Positions 6,759 to 11,506 of a stretch of 11,506 nt of DNA are shown one piece after another. The position numbers were made by a program, and so were the translations under genes. Numbering within the stretch: position 1 is the first letter of the stretch; the number at the start of each line of letters is the position of its first letter. This DNA comes from an uncultured Bacillota bacterium (lineage in GTDB: Bacteria > Bacillota > Clostridia > Peptostreptococcales > Anaerovoracaceae): positions 1 to 11,506 of the forward strand of contig CAMOZS010000040.1 of NCBI GenBank assembly GCA_946631075.1. Reading direction: 5' to 3'. The notes below the pieces were generated by a model that did no database searches, was not told the DNA's origin, and was given only the letters and a program-made list of their open reading frames with translations.

Positions 6759-7829
6759 ATGCCTCTGCATATCATTCGAAACGACATATCCAAAGTAAAG
6801 GCGGACGCCATCGTCAACACGGCCAATCCCATGGTGGCGGTCGGGGCGGGCGTAGACCAGACCATCTACGAGGCCGCGGGATGGGATCAACTGCTGGCGG
6901 AGCGGGAAAAGATCGGGCCCATGGAGCCCGGCCAGGCTGCGGCGACTCCAGCCTTTGCGCTGGACGCCAGGTACATCATCCATACGGTAGGCCCCCTCTG
7001 GCGGGGAGGGGACTTCGGCGAGCGTCAGGCTGTGGCCTCCTGCTACCGGAAGTCTCTTGAGATCGCCAGCCAGCTTGGCTGCGAATCCATCGCCTTTCCC
7101 CTGATCTCCACGGGGACCTACGGATTCCCCAAGGACGAGGCCCTGCGGATCGCCATCGATGAGATCAGCGGTTTTCTGTTCAGCCATGACATGACCGTCT
7201 ACATGGTGGTCTACGACCGGGAGGCTTTCGTCATCTCGAGCAAGGCCTTCTCGGACATCCGGACCTACATCGAGGAAAAGGACGTGAAGCCGCGGGCGGC
7301 CAGAGGCAGCCGCCGGGCGGCGGAGTATTACGGGAGCTATGATGTTTCCAACACATCGGTTCTGGTAAGAAAAGGACGCGAGGAGAGGAGGCGGAGGCGC
7401 AGGAAGGCGGAGGAGCCCTCTGACCAGGTCATGATGAGCCCGCTTCCGGAAGCCAGCGCCGATGATCTGGACCAGCTGCTGGACCGGGATACCGACACCT
7501 TCCAGCAGATGCTCTTCCGGCTGATCGACCGCAAGGGGATGACCGACCCGGAGGTCTACAAAAAAGCCAACATCGACCGGAAACTCTTTTCCAAGATCCG
7601 CGGCAACGCCCAGTACGTGCCATCGAAGAAGACGGTCCTGGCCCTGGCTGTGGCCCTGGAGCTGAACATGGACGAGACCATAGACCTTCTGCAAAGGGCT
7701 GGTCTTGCCCTGTCGCCATCCAGCCGGTTCGATCTCATCGTCGGCTACTGCATCAATCATAAGATCTACAATATATTTGAGATCAACACGTATTTGTTTG
7801 AGTATGACCAGCCTTTGCTCGTCGGCTGA
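6759..7829 (+). CDS. Macrodomain protein with C-terminal HTH-like helical domain
   Basis: 356 residues. Residues 1-170 are a macrodomain that binds ADP-ribose or removes ADP-ribose / O-acetyl groups: NDI (8-10), VNTANP with N20 and N23, GVD (31-33) and the phosphate loop ISTGTYGFP (116-124). Residues 178-220 are very Arg-rich (RRRRRKAEE) and could bind nucleic acid. Residues 235-356 form an all-helical domain (FQQMLFRLIDRKGMTD, NIDRKLFSKIR, PSKKTVLALAVALEL) that looks like an XRE-type helix-turn-helix repurposed as a C-terminal module; I believe this tail recurs in Clostridia macrodomain proteins. AAGGAGG lies seven bases before the ATG. It probably shares a transcript with the barstar-carbonic anhydrase and ends at the terminator at 7860. 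Confidence 0.88.
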   Translation: MPLHIIRNDISKVKADAIVNTANPMVAVGAGVDQTIYEAAGWDQLLAEREKIGPMEPGQAAATPAFALDARYIIHTVGPLWRGGDFGERQAVASCYRKSLEIASQLGCESIAFPLISTGTYGFPKDEALRIAIDEISGFLFSHDMTVYMVVYDREAFVISSKAFSDIRTYIEEKDVKPRAARGSRRAAEYYGSYDVSNTSVLVRKGREERRRRRRKAEEPSDQVMMSPLPEASADDLDQLLDRDTDTFQQMLFRLIDRKGMTDPEVYKKANIDRKLFSKIRGNAQYVPSKKTVLALAVALELNMDETIDLLQRAGLALSPSSRFDLIVGYCINHKIYNIFEINTYLFEYDQPLLVG

Positions 7830-7859
7830 CCGGTAAGCAGGCCGGAGCAGGAAAATGAG

Positions 7860-7902
7860 CCGGAGAAAATGTCGCCTCCCGTGCGACCATCTCCGGTTTT
7901 TT
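7860..7902 (+). terminator. Intrinsic terminator after the macrodomain gene
   Basis: CCGGAGA (7860-7866) pairs with TCTCCGG (7890-7896), with an inner GTCGC/GCGAC stem (7871-7875, 7883-7887), followed by six T residues. It separates the barstar-carbonic anhydrase/macrodomain unit from the VWA gene. Confidence 0.9.
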
Positions 7903-7956
7903 ATTTGCTATCCTGTCACCGTAAGATAAAGATAATAAAAAACGGAGGGCAGAGAT

Positions 7957-8688
7957 ATGACAGAGGATATCAAGAGAAACGAAAACAAGAGAAACGAGAG
8001 CAAGGGAAACGGGATCATGGAAGTGGTCTTCATCCTGGACCGGAGTGGGTCCATGAGCGGGATGGAGGAGGACACGATCGGCGGCTTCAACTCCATGCTG
8101 GACAAGCAGCGGAAGGAGTCGGACAACGTGATCTGGTCGACGGTCCTCTTCGACCATGAGCATGAGGTGGTCCATAACCGGGTGCCGATCGATAAGGTGT
8201 CCCCACTGACCGGAAGAGAGTACTATGTCCGGGGGAGCACGGCTCTTCTGGACGCCATCGGCCGGGCCATCAACCACATCGCCATGTGCCACCGCTACGC
8301 CAGGGAGGGGGATGTCCCCGAGAAGACCCTGTTCGTCATAACCACCGACGGGATGGAGAATTCCAGCAGGGAGTATATGTACGATGATATCCGCAGGATG
8401 ATCGAGAAGGAGAAGGAGCAGTACGGATGGGAGTTCCTCTTCCTGGGAGCCAACATCGACGCGGTCAGCGTGGCAGGACGGATCGGGATCTCCGCTGAAC
8501 GCTCAGCGACCTTCATCAACGATTCCGAGGGTATCCGGAGGAATTACGAGGCCTTCGGCACTGCCATGGCCTGCATGTCGAGAATGGAGAGTATCGATGA
8601 GTCCATCCTGACGGAGGTCAGAGAGGATTACCGCCGCCGGACCAGCGGGGATTCCGGCAGAAGAGGGCGGAAGAGACGGACCAGATAA
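7957..8688 (+). CDS. Von Willebrand A (VWA) domain protein
   Basis: A 243-residue cytoplasmic protein with a stand-alone VWA domain (about 20-185). The metal-ion-dependent adhesion site is complete: DRSGSMS (D28, S30, S32), GSTALLDAIG (T95) and TTDG (D131). Such proteins bind Mg or Mn and protein partners; related small VWA proteins (TerY-like) occur in stress-response loci. There is no signal peptide or membrane anchor. The N-terminus is a short charged stretch encoded by three 15-base tandem repeats (7972-8016), and the C-terminus is strongly basic (RRTSGDSGRRGRKRRTR), suggesting nucleic-acid or acidic-partner contact. GGAGG lies eight bases before the ATG. It converges on the XRE gene across a shared terminator. 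No clear promoter was seen between it and the upstream terminator. Confidence 0.9.
   Translation: MTEDIKRNENKRNESKGNGIMEVVFILDRSGSMSGMEEDTIGGFNSMLDKQRKESDNVIWSTVLFDHEHEVVHNRVPIDKVSPLTGREYYVRGSTALLDAIGRAINHIAMCHRYAREGDVPEKTLFVITTDGMENSSREYMYDDIRRMIEKEKEQYGWEFLFLGANIDAVSVAGRIGISAERSATFINDSEGIRRNYEAFGTAMACMSRMESIDESILTEVREDYRRRTSGDSGRRGRKRRTR
7972..8016 (+). repeat. Three 15-base tandem repeats at the VWA 5' end
   Basis: Three in-frame units begin AAGAGAAACGA, AAGAGAAACGA and AAGGGAAACGG, the third diverging. They encode KRNEN, KRNES and KGNGI, and probably arose by slippage or duplication. Confidence 0.6.
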
Positions 8689-8727
8689 GGACGTGGTCTG
8701 AAATAAGCAGCAGGAGCCAGGCTGATG

Positions 8728-8772
8728 AAAAAAGACCCGGTGGGGGATCTTAAAGATCGTTTCACCGGGTCT
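8728..8772 (-). terminator. Terminator between the convergent VWA and XRE genes
   Basis: AGACCCGGTG (8733-8742) pairs perfectly with CACCGGGTCT (8763-8772); an inner GATCT-TAA-AGATC stem lies between. Read on the minus strand, a six-T run follows directly, a textbook terminator for the XRE gene whose last codons and stop form one arm. On the plus strand the T-run begins only after CTTCAGC, so it may terminate the VWA transcript less efficiently. Confidence 0.85.
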
Positions 8773-9277
8773 CTTCAGCTTTTTTATAGGCGGCTTCGTA
8801 TAGCTTGCGGGAGATCTCCCCGCGGTCGATCTTGCGCTCGACACAGAGCTGCAGGGCTTCGATCATGATGGAGAGCCGCTCCAGGGTGTACTGGGCTTTG
8901 GCCAGGTTTTCCACCTCGGAGTCATCGATCTGATCATCCGCCGTGATCCTGACCAGGATCTTGCCGATGTCGTCCATTTCATAGATGGAAGCCATCAGCT
9001 GCAGGACTATGCCGGGCAGCTCCGAGTCGGGGACCCGGGGGACGTAGCGCCGGCCGATCTCGCAGTCCCGGCTGCAGTAGTAATTGCAGAGCTCGGGAGC
9101 CTGGTAGACGTCGGACATGATCAGGACGTCCTGGGGATTGGGCATCTGTTTTTCGTTCTCGATCCGCTCCAGTTTATCGTCGGAGATCCCCAGCTTTTCC
9201 GCGGCAGATTCCCGGGACCAGCCCAGAGCCTTCCGTTTCGCCAGATAAAGATTTGTGGATCCCTTCGCTTCAGCCAT
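8762..9277 (-). CDS. XRE-family regulator with a CxxxCxxxC motif
   Basis: 171 residues. Residues 9-58 form an XRE/Cro-type helix-turn-helix (LYLAKRKALGWSRESAAEKL, then GISDDKLERIENEKQMP). Directly after it comes LCNYYCSRDCEIGRRYVPRV, with cysteines C64, C68 and C72. A helical C-terminal domain (88-165) likely dimerises or senses a ligand. I recall this layout from Clostridia regulators of unknown signal; the cysteines suggest redox or metal sensing, which is inference. I chose the ATG at 9277 because GAGGTG lies four bases upstream; the longer form starting at 9298 adds MLEMRCT without a good ribosome binding site. It is transcribed away from the small peptide/ASCH pair, and the promoters overlap, so auto- and cross-regulation are likely. 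Confidence 0.87.
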   Translation of the reverse strand: MAEAKGSTNLYLAKRKALGWSRESAAEKLGISDDKLERIENEKQMPNPQDVLIMSDVYQAPELCNYYCSRDCEIGRRYVPRVPDSELPGIVLQLMASIYEMDDIGKILVRITADDQIDDSEVENLAKAQYTLERLSIMIEALQLCVERKIDRGEISRKLYEAAYKKAEETR

Positions 9278-9308
9278 CGTGCACCTCATTTCTAACATCG
9301 TGTATCGT

Positions 9309-9338
9309 TTGACATCTGTAACGATTATATCATATACT
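9309..9338 (+). promoter_or_regulatory. Sigma-A-type promoter for small peptide / ASCH unit
   Basis: TTGACA (9309-9314, perfect), an 18-base spacer, TATACT (9333-9338, 5/6). It drives rightward transcription into the 37-residue gene at 9409 with a ~65-base leader that carries a small CCCG-ACAT-CGGG hairpin (9360-9371). Confidence 0.75.
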
Positions 9339-9352
9339 CAACAAAAGAGTAA
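9324..9352 (-). promoter_or_regulatory. Divergent promoter for the XRE gene, overlapping operator-like repeat
   Basis: On the minus strand TATAAT (9324-9329) is a perfect -10; 17 bases upstream lies a weak -35 (TTACTC). It is embedded in the spacer of the rightward promoter. An inverted repeat TACTC-N7-GAGTA (9335-9351) covers the rightward -10 and the leftward -35 region, a natural place for the XRE protein to bind both promoters. The operator role is inferred. Confidence 0.5.
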
Positions 9353-9408
9353 CTGTCAGCCCGACATCGGGACCGGACAAGAGCGGATCTCTGAAAAGGA
9401 GGAGAACT

Positions 9409-9522
9409 ATGGATAATAAGAAGAAAGGCGTAACCATCATCACCACGGTACTGGCGATCGTATTCGGCATTCTGCTGGGCCTGGCCAAGGCGGAAGACAA
9501 GAATTATTCCTATAAAGCGTAG
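9409..9522 (+). CDS. Small single-pass membrane peptide (37 aa)
   Basis: A 37-residue ORF with a strong ribosome binding site (AAGGAGGAG, ending a few bases before the ATG). It has a basic N-terminus (MDNKKKG), one hydrophobic segment (about residues 8-26, VTIITTVLAIVFGILLGLA) and a short polar tail (KAEDKNYSYKA). The charge pattern predicts insertion with the N-terminus inside, or possibly a secreted peptide if cleaved after the AKA at 26-28. Its stop is 14 bases before the ASCH gene start, so the two form an operon. I do not recognise a family. Coding status rests on the ribosome binding site, the promoter, the clean membrane-peptide pattern and the tight spacing. Confidence 0.7.
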   Translation: MDNKKKGVTIITTVLAIVFGILLGLAKAEDKNYSYKA

Positions 9523-9536
9523 CGTAAGGAGACAGA

Positions 9537-9923
9537 ATGAGAGCGATTCAGGTCCAGGGCAAGGATATTCAGGACATCATCACAGGTTTACGTAAGACGG
9601 ATTATCGTATCTGGGAGCCCCAGAACAAAAAAGGCCGGATCCTGATCTGTACGGCGGCCAAGAAATACAAGGGCTATCCCTGCGGCTACGCCCTCTGCAC
9701 GGCCGAGATCGGCAAGGTCACCTGCTATCCGGGGGATGCCGTCGACGGGGGCGATCTGTTCGGCTGGGAGCTGAAACGGATCCATCTGATCGAGCCCTTT
9801 CCCTTGAAGGTCCGGGCAAGGCAGGGATTTTTCGAGGTCGATGACGAGCTGATCTGGGAATGCAAGGGCATGGCCCTGCAGGACTGGTTCCAGACCTATT
9901 ACGATCCGATCAGGAAGTGGTAA
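9537..9923 (+). CDS. ASCH/PUA-like domain protein
   Basis: 128 residues resembling an ASCH domain, a beta-barrel of the PUA superfamily thought to bind RNA or modified nucleosides. The N-terminal helix and turn IQDIITGLRKTDYRIW (11-26) match the ASCH pattern G-x-K-x3-E/D-x-R (G17, K20, R24). GRILICTAAKKYKGYPCGYALCTAEIGK (33-60) is the expected strand-loop-strand region, with GYALC typical. Only mild hydrophobicity and no signal peptide are seen, so it is cytoplasmic. AAGGAG lies five bases before the ATG. It is the second gene after the membrane peptide, under the promoter at 9309. No T-run terminator follows; instead a GC hairpin (9929-9948) lies six bases after the stop. The target is unknown. 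Confidence 0.8.
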   Translation: MRAIQVQGKDIQDIITGLRKTDYRIWEPQNKKGRILICTAAKKYKGYPCGYALCTAEIGKVTCYPGDAVDGGDLFGWELKRIHLIEPFPLKVRARQGFFEVDDELIWECKGMALQDWFQTYYDPIRKW

Positions 9924-10020
9924 GTAAGGCTCGCCCGAAGCGGCGAGCAGCCAAGTCAGCCCGGAGGGAGAGGCTCGCCCGGCCGGGGTTTTTGCACAAA
10001 AACCGGCTTTCCGGGCTGCA

Positions 10021-10051
10021 ATGTACAAAGATTTTTAAGAGATTTGTACAT
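10021..10051. repeat. Nine-base perfect inverted repeat upstream of the topB promoter
   Basis: ATGTACAAA (10021-10029) and TTTGTACAT (10043-10051) are perfect inverted repeats with a 13-base loop, built from two of the TGTACA sites. Confidence 0.75.
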
Positions 10052-10089
10052 ATTTCCGGAAGTTCGGGCCTTTTGTACAAAAAAATCCC

Positions 10090-10117
10090 TTGAAATGGGC
10101 TCATCCGGTGGTATAAT
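10090..10117 (+). promoter_or_regulatory. Sigma-A-type extended -10 promoter of topB
   Basis: TTGAAA (10090-10095, 5/6), a 16-base spacer ending in TGG, and TATAAT (10112-10117, 6/6). Transcription would start near 10124, leaving a ~155-base 5' leader that carries a large hairpin. The nearest TGTACA site (10074-10079) lies just upstream of the -35. Confidence 0.85.
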
Positions 10118-10166
10118 GCGGATAAAAAGGTAATAAAAGGAAATATATAGCAAAACATGGAATTTG

Positions 10167-10230
10167 TTTTGTACAAAGGCTGGCCGGATCCGGAAAAAGA
10201 TACAAAATCTTCGCCAGCTTTTGTACAAAA
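10167..10230 (+). promoter_or_regulatory. Long inverted repeat / hairpin in the topB leader
   Basis: TTTTGTACAAAGGCTGGC (10167-10184) pairs with GCCAGCTTTTGTACAAAA (10213-10230): 18 pairs with one G-U. The 28-base loop holds most of a CCGGATCCGG palindrome and a GAT-ACAAA-ATC stem. No T-run follows. As RNA it would form a very stable stem 50 bases before the start codon; as DNA it presents two operator copies in inverted positions. Confidence 0.75.
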
Positions 10231-10280
10231 GGGCCGAGAATTGAAGAAAAGATACAAAAAACCAGACGCGCAGGAATAAA

Positions 10281-11506
10281 ATGGAAAACGCACAGGACAA
10301 AAAACTGATCATCGCGGAGAAGCCGTCTCTGGGACGGGCCATCATGGCCTCGCTTCCGGAGAAATTCGACAAACATGAGGAATACTACAGCTCGGACCAC
10401 TATTACGTGGTGCCCCTCCACGGGCATATCCTGGAGCTGAAGGACTTTGAGGACTACAAGGTCAACGAAGGCAAGGCCATGTGGAACGTGAAGAACCTGC
10501 CTTTTTTCCCGGACCAGTACGAATACCGCATCTCCAAGGGCAATCAGAAAATCTACAACTGCATCAGGAAGCTCCTGAAGGAGCCGGAAGTCACGGAGGT
10601 CATCCACTGCGGAGACGCCGACCGGGAAGGGCAGATCATCGTCGACCTGGTCCTAGAGAAGATCGGCAACACCAAGCCGGTCAGCCGGCCCTTCATCAAA
10701 TCCACCACCAAGGCCGGTCTGCAGCAGGCCTTTGCCGAGCGCCGGCCAAACGAAGAGTACGCCAACATCAACGCCGAGGGCAAGACCCGCGAGTACGTTG
10801 ATTTTGACTTTGGCAAAAACCTGTCCCGCTTCGCCAGCCGCAAGGCCGGGGTCAGAAGCGGTCTTAACGTGGGCCGGGTCATCGGGGCCATCGTCACAGC
10901 CATCTACGACCGGGATGTGGAGATCGAGAACTTCGTCCCCCGGGACTTTTTCAAGGTCGAGTCGGACCTGGAGATCAAGCTGACCTCCAAGCAGGAGTTC
11001 AATGTGGACCCCGCAAAGGCTGGAGAGGCCGATGAGGCCAAAGACCGGATACGGGAAGCCAAAGCCAGGGCCCAGGCCTGGGCCGACCGGCTGAATGACG
11101 CCGACGCCGTCGTGACCGACGTCAAGAAGACCAGGCAGACCAAGAAGGCGCCCAAACTTTTCTCCCAGACCGACCTGCAGGGGGCGGCCAACAAGCGGCA
11201 CGGCTTTTCCCCCAAGCGGACCCTCAAGGCGGCCCAGTCTTTGTATGAAAAAGGCCTGATCACCTATCCCAGGACCAACACCAACTTCATGGCCAGCGGA
11301 GACCGGGCCATGGTGGGCGGGATCCTGGCCAGGATGGGCGATGAGTTTGAGATGAAGCCGGTCTTCGACGACAGCAAGGTCGACGGCCACTCGGCCATCA
11401 CCCCTACAGGGGAAGCCGGAAGCGCGGAGAAATACAAGAAGCTTTCCGCCGACGAGCAGAAGATCTACATGATGGTCCTGAACCGGTTCAAGGCCGTCTT
11501 CTGCAA
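10281..11506 (+). CDS. topB: DNA topoisomerase III (type IA), partial
   Basis: The first 408 residues; the gene runs off the right edge. It is a type IA topoisomerase that relaxes or decatenates DNA through a 5'-phosphotyrosine. The Toprim domain shows IIAEKPSLGRAI (E13) and GDADREGQII (D112, D114, E116 as Mg ligands). The catalytic tyrosine is Y329 in LITYPRTNTNF, close to Y328 of E. coli TopB. It diverges from common TopB at two points: GLNVGRVIGAIVTAIYDRD (195-213) where the family usually has GRVQTP, and YPRTNT where YPRTDS or similar is usual. An Ala/Lys/Glu-rich insertion around 245-270 (EADEAKDRIREAKARAQAW) is helical. The ATG at 10281 is preceded by a weak AGGAA site. The promoter and TGTACA array upstream imply dedicated regulation. 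Confidence 0.9.
   Translation, partial: MENAQDKKLIIAEKPSLGRAIMASLPEKFDKHEEYYSSDHYYVVPLHGHILELKDFEDYKVNEGKAMWNVKNLPFFPDQYEYRISKGNQKIYNCIRKLLKEPEVTEVIHCGDADREGQIIVDLVLEKIGNTKPVSRPFIKSTTKAGLQQAFAERRPNEEYANINAEGKTREYVDFDFGKNLSRFASRKAGVRSGLNVGRVIGAIVTAIYDRDVEIENFVPRDFFKVESDLEIKLTSKQEFNVDPAKAGEADEAKDRIREAKARAQAWADRLNDADAVVTDVKKTRQTKKAPKLFSQTDLQGAANKRHGFSPKRTLKAAQSLYEKGLITYPRTNTNFMASGDRAMVGGILARMGDEFEMKPVFDDSKVDGHSAITPTGEAGSAEKYKKLSADEQKIYMMVLNRFKAVFC

Larger units (their letters stand above)
9989..10230. repeat. Cluster of TTTTGTACAAAA palindromes
   Basis: TGTACA-centred palindromes lie at 10022-10027, 10045-10050, 10074-10079, 10170-10175 and 10222-10227; the last three extend to TTTTGTACAAA(A). 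A variant TTTTTGCACAAAAA sits at 9989-10002. Half-site-like GATACAAAA occurs at 10199-10207 and 10251-10259. Centre spacings are 29, 23, 29, 96 and 52 bases. I found one other TGTACA in the window (about 5669, inside a gene). They flank the topB promoter on both sides, as multiple operators would. Confidence 0.8.
9924..10280. other. 357-base structured, repeat-rich intergenic region before topB
   Basis: No gene is supported here. The left 80 bases are GC-rich and folded: GCTCGCC/GGCGAGC hairpin (9929-9948), direct repeat AGGCTCGCCCG (9927-9937, 9971-9981), inverted repeat AGCCCGG/CCGGGCT (9958-9964, 10011-10017) and an inner GGTTTTT-GCAC-AAAAACC hairpin (9987-10004). The right part is A/T-richer than the surrounding coding DNA and carries the TGTACA palindromes, a promoter and a long inverted repeat, listed separately. 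Reverse-strand ORFs here look like shadows. Confidence 0.8.

Noticed and set aside
9989..10259. CRISPR array
   Set aside because: The repeated unit is a 10-12 base palindrome with irregular spacing (23-96 bases), and no cas gene is near.
9910..10607. Reverse ORFs rich in Phe/Leu/Ser across the topB leader
   Set aside because: The composition follows from the poly-A/TTTTGTACAAAA repeats on the plus strand; there is no ribosome binding site, and they overlap topB.

Overview
The window is 11.5 kb of GC-rich, densely coding DNA. The gene families (a NimA-like PPOX protein, an XRE regulator carrying an LCNYYC-type cysteine motif, a macrodomain protein with an alpha-helical tail, a signal-anchored NRCH nuclease), the strong GGAGG ribosome binding sites and the TTGACA/TATAAT-type promoters suggest a Gram-positive Clostridia-type anaerobe, probably near Lachnospiraceae or Anaerovoracaceae. 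The taxon is an inference. All protein calls come from reading motifs, not from database searches.

Layout: (1) 29-1622 is a tight operon of a DUF1858-like small protein, a HAD phosphatase and a ProX/YbaK-type aminoacyl-tRNA deacylase. (2) 1652-2210 is a half-size EamA/DMT membrane protein with its own strong promoter and a leader hairpin followed by a T-run, which looks like an attenuator. (3) 2280-4655 holds a Cof-type HAD phosphatase, a PPOX/NimA-like flavin-binding protein and a membrane-anchored DNA/RNA nuclease with a C-terminal Cys/His zinc-binding-like tail. (4) 4914-5720 is an unrecognised multi-pass membrane protein. (5) 5802-7829 is probably one transcript: a barstar-like domain fused to a beta-carbonic anhydrase, then a macrodomain protein with a C-terminal HTH-like domain, closed by a strong terminator. 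(6) 7957-8688 is a small von Willebrand A protein. (7) Convergent to it is an XRE regulator with a CxxxCxxxC motif. It is divergent from a two-gene unit: a 37-residue single-pass membrane peptide and an ASCH/PUA-like protein. (8) 9924-10280 is a 357-base intergenic region, less GC-rich than its surroundings, that carries five TGTACA palindromes, several large inverted repeats and a clear promoter. (9) From 10281 to the end runs a divergent DNA topoisomerase III, cut by the window edge.

The points most worth a second look are the barstar-carbonic anhydrase fusion beside the macrodomain protein, the clustered TTTTGTACAAAA sites and long hairpin before topB, the attenuator-like leader of the DMT protein, and the XRE / small membrane peptide / ASCH divergon with overlapping promoters.
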